The translations under genes were made by a program, and so were the position numbers. This document shows, one piece after another, positions 41,169 to 49,228 of a stretch of 64,000 nucleotides of DNA; the stretch's first letter is position 1, and the number at the start of each line of letters is the position of its first letter. This DNA is from Ectorhizobium quercum. Its GTDB lineage: Bacteria; Pseudomonadota; Alphaproteobacteria; Rhizobiales; Rhizobiaceae. The notes beneath the pieces were generated by a model. That model worked only from the letters and a program-made list of their open reading frames with translations, made no database searches and was not told the origin of the DNA. The DNA lies in assembly GCF_026552795.1 (NCBI RefSeq), contig NZ_JANFPI010000001.1:310001-374000 (forward strand), read 5' to 3'.

Positions 41169-41765
41169 TCAGACCGGGAAGATGCCGAGAAAGCGCTGCA
41201 ACCAGTCGGCCAGCAGCAGCGGCGGCACGAGCAGCAGCATGGTCAGCGTTCCCGCCATCAGGTTCTGCTTTTCGCAGACGAGGTAGAGGATGCGGAACAG
41301 CATCGTGACCAGGGCGAACACCAGCGCCAGCCACAGCAGCGAGATGATCGGCGCGGCGCCGGGAAGCAGTACGAGCAGGATCACAAGCACCGTATAGGCA
41401 TAGGCGAAAGGCACGGACAGCCAGTTGTTGACGACGACCGCCGCCGGAAAGAACTTTTCCGCCTTCAGCGCGAAGAGCAGGATGCCGGCGACGACGATGG
41501 GGAATATCCAGCCGGCGGCTTCCACCATCGCAAGCCGCAGATAGAAGGTCGATCCCGGGCGGAAGCCTTCCGGCATGCCGTCGAGGAACAGCGCCCGCCG
41601 CCACAGCCACGAAACCAGGATGGCCGGGAAGGTCCAGACGATCGCCCAGAAGGACCGAACCATGCCGCGGTCCGTCAGGTCGAGCTGGCGGAACCCCTGC
41701 GGATCGTGCATGGCCAGCAGCATGAGGCCGCGCAGATAGAATCGGACTTCCTCAAGCCTCGGCAT
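41169..41765 (-). CDS. Unknown polytopic membrane protein downstream of dapE
   Basis: 198 residues with about five hydrophobic helices (near 36-56, 75-99, 106-130, 131-155 and 165-190). No catalytic motif that I recognise. The N-terminus [20 protein letters not shown] and conserved-looking [13 protein letters not shown] are the best handles. Its start overlaps the dapE end by 14 bases, so it is translated from the same mRNA as dapD-dapE. Such a protein occurs beside dapE in other rhizobia in my memory, annotated as hypothetical. A link to lysine or diaminopimelate is only an inference from position. Confidence 0.75.
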   Translation of the reverse strand: MPRLEEVRFYLRGLMLLAMHDPQGFRQLDLTDRGMVRSFWAIVWTFPAILVSWLWRRALFLDGMPEGFRPGSTFYLRLAMVEAAGWIFPIVVAGILLFALKAEKFFPAAVVVNNWLSVPFAYAYTVLVILLVLLPGAAPIISLLWLALVFALVTMLFRILYLVCEKQNLMAGTLTMLLLVPPLLLADWLQRFLGIFPV

Positions 41766-42945
41766 GCCGGAACCAGCTTTCGATGAAGGTCTGGTAGATT
41801 TCGGTCAGCTTCTCCAGATCGGAAATGGCCACGCGCTCGTCCACCTTGTGCATCGTCTGGCCGACCAGGCCGAATTCCACGACCGGGCAGTAGTCCTTGA
41901 TGAAGCGCGCATCCGACGTGCCGCCGGTCGTGGAGAGCGACGGTTCCTGTCCGGTGACGGCGGCGATGGCTTCCGACAGAGAGGAGATCAGTGCCTCGTC
42001 GCGGGTCAGGAACACCTGTCCGACCCGTTCGGGCCAGACGATGGTGTAGTCGACCGGCGGACGGCCGGGGCGCAGCGGACCGGATGCGGCCGCGATGTCG
42101 AGGCGCCGCCGGATTTCCGCCTTCAGCGTTTCCTCGTTCCAGACGTTGCTGAAGCGGATGTTGAAAGCGGCGCTCGCCCGTGCGGGAATGACGTTCACGG
42201 CCGTGTTGCCGGTGTCGATGGAGGTCACTTCGAGGTTCGAGGGCGGGAAAAGATCCGTGCCGTGGTCGAAGGGCGGGTCCATCAGCGCATGGGTGAGCTG
42301 CAACAGGCCGCGCAGCGGATTGTCGGCCAGATGCGGGTAGGCTACATGCCCCTGCACGCCCTGGACGGTGATGCGCCCGGACAGGGAGCCGCGGCGGCCG
42401 ACCTTGATCATATCGCCGAGCTGGTCCGGGTTGGTCGGTTCGCCGACGAGGCAGGCGTTCCAGCGCTCGCCGCGTTCCTCCGCCCATTTCAGCAGTTTCT
42501 CGGTGCCGTTGATCGAAGGGCCTTCCTCGTCGCCGGTGATCAGGAAGGAGAGGGAGCCCCTCGGAGCGCCGTGCCTTGCGATGGAGCGCGCGACCGCCGC
42601 CACGAAGCAGGCGATGCCGCCCTTCATGTCGACCGCGCCGCGGCCGTAAAGGTCGCCGCCGTCGAGCGTCGCCGCAAAGGGCGGATGCTTCCATGCCGCC
42701 GCGTCGCCGGGCGGCACGACGTCGGTGTGGCCGGCGAACATCAGGTGCGGCCCCTCCGTGCCGAGGCGGGCGTAGAGGTTCTCGACGTCCGGCGTGCCCT
42801 CCTCGCGCGCCACCATCCGCTCCACCGCAAAGCCGAGCGGCGCAAGCATCGCTTCCAGCGCCGACAGGGCGCCGCCTTCGTCGGGCGTCACCGAAGGGCA
42901 GCGGATCAATGTCTGGAGATTGGCAACGGGATCGGTCGCGGTCAT
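41752..42945 (-). CDS. dapE: Succinyl-diaminopimelate desuccinylase
   Basis: Dinuclear zinc M20 hydrolase that makes LL-diaminopimelate for lysine and cell-wall synthesis. 397 residues. Metal and catalytic motifs: [44 protein letters not shown], and the DapE-specific [20 protein letters not shown]. Follows dapD after 55 bases. The succinylase branch of the pathway is therefore complete for its two specific hydrolytic/acyl-transfer steps here; dapC is elsewhere. Confidence 0.96.
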   Translation of the reverse strand: MTATDPVANLQTLIRCPSVTPDEGGALSALEAMLAPLGFAVERMVAREEGTPDVENLYARLGTEGPHLMFAGHTDVVPPGDAAAWKHPPFAATLDGGDLYGRGAVDMKGGIACFVAAVARSIARHGAPRGSLSFLITGDEEGPSINGTEKLLKWAEERGERWNACLVGEPTNPDQLGDMIKVGRRGSLSGRITVQGVQGHVAYPHLADNPLRGLLQLTHALMDPPFDHGTDLFPPSNLEVTSIDTGNTAVNVIPARASAAFNIRFSNVWNEETLKAEIRRRLDIAAASGPLRPGRPPVDYTIVWPERVGQVFLTRDEALISSLSEAIAAVTGQEPSLSTTGGTSDARFIKDYCPVVEFGLVGQTMHKVDERVAISDLEKLTEIYQTFIESWFRHAEA

Positions 42946-43000
42946 GGTGGGCGTTTCCGGAAGAGAAAACCGGCCGGATCGCTCCGGCCGGCCGGGACAA

Positions 43001-43852
43001 TCAGTCGCGCAGCAGTTCGTTGATGCCGGTCTTGGCGCGGGTCTTCTCGTCGACGCGCTTGACGATCACGGCGCAGTAGAGGCCGGGACCCGGCTCGCCG
43101 TTCGGGAACGGCTTGCCCGGCAGCGTGCCGGAAACGACGACGGAATAGGGCGGCACCTCACCATAGGTGATTTCGCCGGTGGCGCGGTCGACGATCCTGG
43201 TGGACTTGCCGATATAGACGCCCATGCCGAGCACGGAGCCTTCGCGGATGATGCAGCCCTCGACGACTTCCGAGCGGGCGCCGATGAAGCAATTGTCCTC
43301 GATGATGGTCGGGCCGGCCTGCATCGGCTCCAGCACGCCGCCGATGCCGACGCCGCCGGAGAGATGGACGTTCCTGCCGATCTGGGCGCAGGAGCCGACG
43401 GTCGCCCAGGTGTCGACCATCGTGCCCTCGTCGACATAGGCGCCGAGATTGACGAAGGACGGCATCAGCACGACGTTCCGGGCGATGTAGGCGGAGCGGC
43501 GCACGACGGCGTTCGGCACGGCGCGGAAGCCGGCGGCGCGATACTGGTTCTCGCCCCAGTTCTCGAACTTGGAAGGCACCTTGTCCCACCAGGTCGCAGC
43601 ACCGGGACCGCCCCTGACCACTTCCATGTCGTTCAGGCGGAAGGAGAGCAGAACCGCTTTCTTCAGCCACTGGTGAACGGTCCAGGCGCCATCGGCGCCG
43701 CGCGAGGCGACGCGGGCCTTGCCGCTGTCCAGAAGCTCGAGCGAAGCCTCGACGGCGTCGCGGATTTCGCCTTTGGTGCCGGTGTTCACCGCGTCGCGGT
43801 CGTCAAAAGCGGCTTCGATGATCTTTTCGAGGGAGGCGAGATCCGTAGTCAT
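43001..43852 (-). CDS. dapD: Tetrahydrodipicolinate N-succinyltransferase
   Basis: 283 residues from the ATG at 43852 ([16 protein letters not shown]), with AAGGAAAG upstream; an in-frame ATG at 43882 is less likely. Left-handed beta-helix hexapeptide repeats run through about 105-235 ([38 protein letters not shown]). The C-terminal helix closes the protein. First gene of dapD-dapE-membrane protein; divergent from the LOG-family gene across 222 bases that should hold both promoters. Confidence 0.97.
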   Translation of the reverse strand: MTTDLASLEKIIEAAFDDRDAVNTGTKGEIRDAVEASLELLDSGKARVASRGADGAWTVHQWLKKAVLLSFRLNDMEVVRGGPGAATWWDKVPSKFENWGENQYRAAGFRAVPNAVVRRSAYIARNVVLMPSFVNLGAYVDEGTMVDTWATVGSCAQIGRNVHLSGGVGIGGVLEPMQAGPTIIEDNCFIGARSEVVEGCIIREGSVLGMGVYIGKSTRIVDRATGEITYGEVPPYSVVVSGTLPGKPFPNGEPGPGLYCAVIVKRVDEKTRAKTGINELLRD

Positions 43853-44074
43853 GGCTTTCCTTAAATATTCTCTGGCTATCATCTGGGGGTCGGTCTATCT
43901 CAGGATGCGATTGGTCTAAGGGAGAGCCGGGCAGGCGTCAATGCGGTTGTCCCGGTCGCGCGTGTTCCGCACCGCTCGTGAGACAGGCGGCCGGACACGG
44001 CACACGTGATTTGCGCATCGCCCGCCGGGTCCGTCCGGGGCCGGCGGGGCGCGCTGTTTGAACGAGAGGAAAGC

Positions 44075-44947
44075 ATGGCGAAAAACGACAAGGCGGTCGA
44101 GCGTAAACCGGGCCGCCGGTGGGATCCGTTGCAGAGCAGTTCGAGCGACAAGCGTCGCGCCGAGGACGTGCCGAAGACACCGCAGACGCTGTCGCCCGCC
44201 TATCGCCTCGCCTATGCCGATACCGATTTCCTGCTGCGCCCGGAATTGCAGCCGGTCCGCCTTCAACTGGAACTGATGAAGGTGGACATGGCGCTGGCCG
44301 AAATGAATATCCGCTCCACCATCGTGATCTTCGGCGGGGCGCGCATTCCCGCGCCCGGCGCCGAGGCCTGGGCGGCGCGCAATCCGGTGCAGCGCGCCAA
44401 TCTGGAGGGTGCGTCGCGTTATTACGAGGAGGCCCGCAAGTTCGCGCAGCTCTGCTCCGATCATGCGCGCCGGTCGGATTTCGAGGAATTCGTCGTCGTC
44501 ACCGGCGGCGGGCCGGGCGTGATGGAAGCCGGCAACAAGGGCGCCGCGGATGCCGGCGCGCCGACCATCGGCCTCAATATCGTTTTGCCGCACGAACAGG
44601 CACCGAACCATTTCGTGACGCCCGAACTGTCCTTCAACTTCCACTATTTCGCCATCCGCAAGATGCACTTCCTGAAGAGGGCGAAGGCGATCACGGTCTT
44701 CCCCGGCGGTTTCGGCACGCTGGACGAACTGTTCGAAACGCTGACCCTGATCCAGACCGGGCGCATGGCGCCGGTGCCGCTGATCCTGTTCGGCGAGGCC
44801 TTCTGGCGCCGGATCATCGATTTCGAGGCGCTGTCCGAGTTCGGCACCATCGCGCCGGAGGACATCGAACTCGTCAATTTCGCGGAGACGGCCGAGGACG
44901 GCTGGCGGATCATCCAGGATTTCTACGGGATGTCCGGCGAAGCGTGA
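44075..44947 (+). CDS. LOG-family protein (TIGR00730 type)
   Basis: 290 residues; the ATG at 44075 has GAGAGGAAAG upstream. A lysine/arginine-rich N-terminal extension (about 1-45) precedes the Rossmann-like core with TIVIFGGARIPAPGAEA, VVTGGGPGVMEAGNKGA and the signature FPGGFGTLDELFETLTLIQ. LOG proteins are nucleotide 5'-monophosphate phosphoribohydrolases, some making cytokinins. The PGGFGTLDE and GGGPGVME signatures are present, so activity is plausible; the long N-terminus places it in the larger type II-like bacterial group. Physiological role not evident. Confidence 0.85.
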   Translation: MAKNDKAVERKPGRRWDPLQSSSSDKRRAEDVPKTPQTLSPAYRLAYADTDFLLRPELQPVRLQLELMKVDMALAEMNIRSTIVIFGGARIPAPGAEAWAARNPVQRANLEGASRYYEEARKFAQLCSDHARRSDFEEFVVVTGGGPGVMEAGNKGAADAGAPTIGLNIVLPHEQAPNHFVTPELSFNFHYFAIRKMHFLKRAKAITVFPGGFGTLDELFETLTLIQTGRMAPVPLILFGEAFWRRIIDFEALSEFGTIAPEDIELVNFAETAEDGWRIIQDFYGMSGEA

Positions 44948-44958
44948 AACGGGGAGTG

Positions 44959-45070
44959 CCCGCCCCGCTGGGTAGGGGGCGGGCGGCGGAACGGACACTC
45001 CCGACGCGCCGCAACCGGGGCAAGGCTGCGGCGCGGAAGGCCGGGGAGCGCTGAAGCGCACTCTCCGGCC
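44959..45070. terminator. Cluster of three hairpins between convergent genes
   Basis: CCCGCCCC/GGGGCGGG (44959-44966, 44976-44983), CGCGCCGCA/TGCGGCGCG (45005-45013, 45027-45035), and the longest, GGCCGGGGAG/CTCTCCGGCC (45039-45048, 45061-45070) with an inner CGC/GCG stem. No T-run. Probably ends transcription of the LOG and EF-hand genes. Confidence 0.55.
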
Positions 45071-45096
45071 CGATGCATGGGATCAGCGCCTGAAGG

Positions 45097-45813
45097 TCAG
45101 GGGAACGGACGATCCGGCAGGTCGTCGATGGACATCACGCCGTCCTTGTTCACGTCCAGACGGGCGAAGATCTTGTCGCCGAAGGCCTTGGCTTCCTCGC
45201 GGCTGACCTGGCCGTTCTCATCGGTGTCGGCATGGCGCAGCGGCAGCGAGGCGCGCAACGGGCGGGCTTCGCGATCGCCCCGGTCCCGGCCGAACCAGCC
45301 GCGGCCTTCGCCGCGCGGCCCGTCGCCCCGCGGTCCTTCCGCACGCGGGCCTTCCCCACGCGGCCCGTCGCCGCGTTCGGCATGCCGTTCACCGCGCGGG
45401 CGCTCACGGTCCGGGCGGGCATCGTTCTGTGCCTGTTCCTGATCGTCGGCATCGTTTGCCTGCGCGCGCTCCGGGGGCGGGTTGTTCTTGCGGAACTCTT
45501 CCATGCGTGCCTGGGTATAGTTGCGGAACTCGCCGGGCGTCACGGCGCCGTCCTTGTCGCCATCGATCTCGTCGAAGATCTTCAGGAAGGCGGCGTCGGC
45601 TTCTTCCTTCGTCACTTTGCCGTCCTTGTCGGCGTCGGCGAGCTTCAGCATGTGGATGAAGGCCGCATCGGAGCGCATGTCGCCCCGCGGGCCTGCCTGA
45701 TGCGCATGGCCGCGTTTTCCGCCGCGCTCGCCATCCCAGGGAGCTGCGTGAGCGATGCCGCCGGCCAGCAGGGCGCTACCTACGGCTACAATGGCGATCT
45801 TCTTGAGATTCAT
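45097..45813 (-). CDS. Secreted four-EF-hand protein with Gly/Pro/Arg repeat linker
   Basis: 238 residues from the ATG at 45813, which has GAGAGGAAAAG upstream. A signal peptide (MNLKKIAIVAVGSALLAGG, cleavage after AHA, residue 23) directs it to the periplasm. Canonical EF-hand loops: D60-E71 (DADKDGKVTKEE), D84-E95 (DGDKDGAVTPGE) and D196-E207 (DTDENGQVSREE); the fourth, D220-D231 (DVNKDGVMSIDD), has Asp at position 12. Between pairs 1-2 and 3-4 is a disordered linker (about 110-190) with short GPRGEG-type repeats (150-170). Probably a Ca2+-binding or buffering protein, distantly like calsymin of rhizobia. Function unknown. Confidence 0.85.
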   Translation of the reverse strand: MNLKKIAIVAVGSALLAGGIAHAAPWDGERGGKRGHAHQAGPRGDMRSDAAFIHMLKLADADKDGKVTKEEADAAFLKIFDEIDGDKDGAVTPGEFRNYTQARMEEFRKNNPPPERAQANDADDQEQAQNDARPDRERPRGERHAERGDGPRGEGPRAEGPRGDGPRGEGRGWFGRDRGDREARPLRASLPLRHADTDENGQVSREEAKAFGDKIFARLDVNKDGVMSIDDLPDRPFP

Positions 45814-45912
45814 GTCTTTTCCTCTCGGTTGTTGATGAGAGGAAGATAGGCCGGGCAATTGCAGGCCACCACTTAAATGCCTGTAATGTGAATGAAATTT
45901 TGGTAAGCTTGC

Positions 45913-46626
45913 TTACAGCCGGCCGATGACGGAGCGCAGGAAGCGTTCCAGGTCCTCCGTCATGTAGTCGATGTGGTCGTCGGCGTCGCTCACCTGTTCC
46001 CAGCGGTCGAGCACGGCGTCGCCCAGATTGTTGGGCACGATCAGCACGGTGCGCATGCCGCGTTCCTTGGGCGCCTTGAGGTTGCGCGGCAGGTCCTCGA
46101 ACATGGCGGCCCGGCTTGTGTCGACCCGGTTCAGCGCCGCGAACTTGTCGTAGGTCTCTCCCGCCGGCTTCGGCACGTAACCGGCCGCCACGATGTCGAA
46201 AATATCGTCGAAATGGTCGAGGATGCCGAGCGCCCGCGCCGTCGCCTCCGCATGCGGCACGCTGCCGTTGGTGAAGATGAACTTGCGGCCCGGCAGCGCC
46301 TTGATGGCCTCGCCCAGTTCGGGGTGCGGCAGCAGCGGCGAATAGTCGATGGCGTGCGCCCGCTCCAGAAAGGCGTTCGGGTCCACGTGGTGGTGGATCA
46401 TCAGGCCCTGAAGCGTCGTGCCGTGGTCGAGATAATACTGCTTCTGGAGCTTCCTCGCCTCCACGGCATCCACTTGCAGCAGCTCCGAGACGAACCGTGT
46501 CATGTTCCGGTCGATCTGCTCGAACAGGTTGATGCGGTGCGGATAGAGCGTGTTGTCGAGATCGAACACCCATTCACGGACATGGGCGAAATCGGCGGCA
46601 TCGGGCGTTTGGGTGAGCTGCGGCAT
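45913..46626 (-). CDS. HAD-family pyrimidine 5'-nucleotidase
   Basis: 237 residues from the ATG at 46626 (MPQLTQTPDAADFAHVREWV); longer frames upstream run into the divergent transporter's start. HAD motif I WVFDLDNTLYPHRINLF, motif II KFIFTNGSVPHA, motif III region and motif IV AMFEDLPRNLKAPKERGM. The YPHRINLFEQID cap and overall length match the Sdt1-like pyrimidine 5'-nucleotidase subfamily. The substrate is assigned by family. The gap to the EF-hand gene downstream on the same strand is 99 bases. Confidence 0.88.
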   Translation of the reverse strand: MPQLTQTPDAADFAHVREWVFDLDNTLYPHRINLFEQIDRNMTRFVSELLQVDAVEARKLQKQYYLDHGTTLQGLMIHHHVDPNAFLERAHAIDYSPLLPHPELGEAIKALPGRKFIFTNGSVPHAEATARALGILDHFDDIFDIVAAGYVPKPAGETYDKFAALNRVDTSRAAMFEDLPRNLKAPKERGMRTVLIVPNNLGDAVLDRWEQVSDADDHIDYMTEDLERFLRSVIGRL

Positions 46627-46726
46627 GGGTGCTTTATGCACCGCCGGCAGCCAAAAGAAAAGACGGAACGGATTCGCGGCCCGCCGGGCTTGGCGGCTGT
46701 GTTTTGCCCATGCTACCGCAGCGCCT

Positions 46727-47629
46727 ATGGAAGCCTGGATACCGATCACCATCGCCGCCGCGTTCCTCCAGAACCTGCGGTCGGCCCTTCAGAAGCGCCT
46801 GCGGTCGTCGCTGGGAACGCGCGGCGCCAGCTTCGTGCGTTTCGGCTACGGTTTTCCGCTCGCCGTCCTTTATGTCGGCGTGCTGCACGGCGTCGTCGGC
46901 TATGCCGTGCCGGACCTGAACCTGCGCTTCGTTTTCTGGGCGGTGATCGGCGGACTGGCGCAGATTTACGCCACCATCCTCTTGGTCCACCTGTTCTCGC
47001 TGCGTAATTTTGCGGTCGGAACGGCCTATTCCAAGACCGAGCCGGTTCAGGCAGCGCTGTTCGGCTTCCTGCTGCTGGGGGAGAAACTGACCGCCGGCGC
47101 GGTGTTTGCGATCGTCGTCGGCGTGGTCGGCGTCATGCTCATCTCGATGGCCCGGTCGCCGCTGTCGCCGAAAAGCCTGCTGACGGCGCTGGCCAGCCGC
47201 ACGGCCCTGATCGGCATCGCCTCCGGCGGTATCTTCGGCATTTCGGCCGTTGCCTACCGGAGCGCGGCGCTTGCGCTCGAGGGACCGAACCCGGTCATGC
47301 AGGCCGCGACGACGCTCGCCTTCGTCACGGGCTTCCAGACGCTCTACATGCTGGTGTGGATGCTGGCGACGGACCGGGGCGAGATCCTCCGCGTCGCGAA
47401 ATCGTGGCGTTCCTCGTCGCTGGTCGGCCTGGCCGGCGTGCTCGGCTCGGCGTGCTGGTTCACGGCGATGGCGCTTCAGCCGGTCGCCTATGTCCGCGCG
47501 CTCGGGCAGATCGAGCTGGTCTTCACCTTCATGGCCTCTTGGTTCATGTTCAAGGAGCGCCTCAACCTGCGGGAATTGTCCGGCTGCCTGCTCATCGTCG
47601 GCGGCATTCTCGGCCTGCTTCTCGCCTGA
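46727..47629 (+). CDS. EamA/DMT-family transporter
   Basis: 300 residues with ten predicted helices in two EamA repeats. The ATG at 46727 is chosen because the first helix starts directly (MEAWIPITIAAAFLQNLRSA); the frame upstream overlaps the divergent gene. Helix boundary motifs GTAYSKTEPVQAALFGFLLL and VRALGQIELVFTFMASWFMF (the end-of-repeat EamA signature) are seen. Substrate unknown; DMT proteins commonly export metabolites or amino acids. 116 bases before the aminotransferase. Confidence 0.88.
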   Translation: MEAWIPITIAAAFLQNLRSALQKRLRSSLGTRGASFVRFGYGFPLAVLYVGVLHGVVGYAVPDLNLRFVFWAVIGGLAQIYATILLVHLFSLRNFAVGTAYSKTEPVQAALFGFLLLGEKLTAGAVFAIVVGVVGVMLISMARSPLSPKSLLTALASRTALIGIASGGIFGISAVAYRSAALALEGPNPVMQAATTLAFVTGFQTLYMLVWMLATDRGEILRVAKSWRSSSLVGLAGVLGSACWFTAMALQPVAYVRALGQIELVFTFMASWFMFKERLNLRELSGCLLIVGGILGLLLA

Positions 47630-47695
47630 GCGGCGGCGGTTACTGGGCCAGCGCGCAATTTCGACAGGGCCAGAGGACTTTCCTGCCAGCATTAC

Positions 47696-47731
47696 CGATA
47701 TATCGTGCTATTTCATGGTCATCCAATGACC
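47696..47731 (+). promoter_or_regulatory. Two small palindromes ahead of tpa
   Basis: CGATATATCG (47696-47705) is a perfect ten-base palindrome, and GGTCAT-CCA-ATGACC (47717-47731) a perfect six-base inverted repeat. They lie 41 and 15 bases before the start. Candidate operator; no regulator gene is next to them. Confidence 0.35.
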
Positions 47732-47745
47732 TTGAGAGGCCCGCT

Positions 47746-49125
47746 ATGAACAGTGTCGTCAACCCCAACGATATTCGCGGCGTGATCGAAGCCGACCGCG
47801 CGCATGTCTGGCACCATCTGAGCCAGCACAAGCAATATGAAACGATTGACCCGCGCGTCTTCGTCGAGGGGCGCGGCATGAAGCTCTGGGATGCCAAGGG
47901 CGCCGAGTTCCTCGATGCCGTTTCGGGGGGCGTCTGGACGGTGAATGTCGGCTACGGCCGCGAAAGCATCGCGAACGTCATCCGCGACCAACTCGTCAAG
48001 CTGAACTACTGGGCGGGCGCCGGCGGCAACGTGCCGGCCGCGCTGTTTGCCGAAAAGCTTCTGACCAAGATGCCGGGCATGAGCCGCGTCTATTATTCCA
48101 ACTCCGGTTCGGAAGCGAACGAGAAGGTCTACAAGATGGTGCGCCAGATCGCGCATCGTCACCACGGCGGCAAGAAGTGGAAGATCCTCTATCGCGACCG
48201 CGACTATCACGGCACGACCATCGGCACGCTGGCCACATCCGGCCAGGACCAGCGCGCGGCCATGTACGGGCCCTATCCGGACGGTTTCGTGCGGGTGCCG
48301 CATTGCCTCGAATACCGCAAGCAGTGGGATGTCGGGAATTACGGCGAACGCGCCGCCGACGCCATCGAGGAGGTGATCCTGCGCGAGGGCGCCGATACGA
48401 TCGGCGCGATCGTGCTGGAGCCGGTGACGGCCGGCGGCGGCGTCATCGTCCCGCCGAAGGGCTACTGGGAGCGGGTTCAGGAGATCTGCCGCAAATACGA
48501 GATCCTGCTGCACATCGACGAGGTCGTTTGCGGCGTCGGCCGCACCGGCACATGGTTCGGCTACCAGAACTACGGGATCGAGCCGGATTTCGTCACGATG
48601 GCCAAGGGCGTCGCTTCCGGCTATGCCGCGATTTCCTGCACGGTCACGACCGAGCGGGTGTTCGACCTGTTCAAGGACGCGCCGGACGACACGATGAGCT
48701 ATTTCCGCGACATCTCCACCTTCGGCGGCTGCACCGCCGGCCCGGCCGCGGCGCTCGAGAACATGCGGATCATCGAGGAGGAAGGCCTGCTCGACAACAC
48801 CGTCAAGATGGGCGAGCGCCTGATGGACAATCTCGCCGGCCTCATGGAAAGGCATGAGGTGATCGGCGATATCCGCGGCGCGGGCCTGTTCTGCGGAGCC
48901 GAACTCGTCTCCGACCGCGCGACGAAGGAGCCGGCGGAGGAGAAGAAGGTTCAGGCCGTCGTCGCTGAGTGCATGGCCCAGGGCGTCATCATCGGTGCGA
49001 CCAACCGTTCGCTGCCGGGCCTCAACAACACGCTATGCCTCAGCCCGGCCCTGATCGCGACCGCAAACGACATCGACGCGATCACCGGCGCCATCGACAC
49101 CGCGCTGACGAAGGTCTTCGGTTGA
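47746..49125 (+). CDS. tpa: Taurine-pyruvate aminotransferase-type class III aminotransferase
   Basis: 459 residues from the ATG at 47746 (MNSVVNPNDIRGVIEADRAH). PLP-binding lysine K287 in TMAKGVASGYAAISC; also HIDEVVCGVGRTGTWFGYQN and SGSEANEKVYKMVRQIAHRH. The sequence through ADRAHVWHHL, DAVSGGVWTVNVGYGRESIA and TFGGCTAGPAAALENM strongly recalls Tpa of taurine-degrading bacteria, which makes sulfoacetaldehyde and alanine. No xsc, tauABC or tauR is adjacent, so the assignment to taurine is by resemblance, and another omega-amino acid could be the amine donor. Own terminator follows. Confidence 0.82.
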   Translation: MNSVVNPNDIRGVIEADRAHVWHHLSQHKQYETIDPRVFVEGRGMKLWDAKGAEFLDAVSGGVWTVNVGYGRESIANVIRDQLVKLNYWAGAGGNVPAALFAEKLLTKMPGMSRVYYSNSGSEANEKVYKMVRQIAHRHHGGKKWKILYRDRDYHGTTIGTLATSGQDQRAAMYGPYPDGFVRVPHCLEYRKQWDVGNYGERAADAIEEVILREGADTIGAIVLEPVTAGGGVIVPPKGYWERVQEICRKYEILLHIDEVVCGVGRTGTWFGYQNYGIEPDFVTMAKGVASGYAAISCTVTTERVFDLFKDAPDDTMSYFRDISTFGGCTAGPAAALENMRIIEEEGLLDNTVKMGERLMDNLAGLMERHEVIGDIRGAGLFCGAELVSDRATKEPAEEKKVQAVVAECMAQGVIIGATNRSLPGLNNTLCLSPALIATANDIDAITGAIDTALTKVFG

Positions 49126-49169
49126 CCGGGACGCGCAGGGACCGGCTCCCGTAAGGAGTGCAGTTTTGG

Positions 49170-49195
49170 GGGTCGCCTTCGGGCGGCCCTTTTTC
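49170..49195 (+). terminator. Intrinsic terminator after tpa
   Basis: GGGTCGCC (49170-49177) pairs with GGCGGCCC (49182-49189) around a TTCG tetraloop, then TTTTTC. One G-T pair. Confidence 0.9.
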
Positions 49196-49228
49196 ATGGA
49201 TGCCGCGCCGGGGCAGGAGACCGGCGGT

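Noticed and set aside
45290-45400. Short-period repeats resembling a CRISPR array
   Set aside because: They are coding Gly/Pro/Arg repeats in the EF-hand protein, with period far too short and no spacers.
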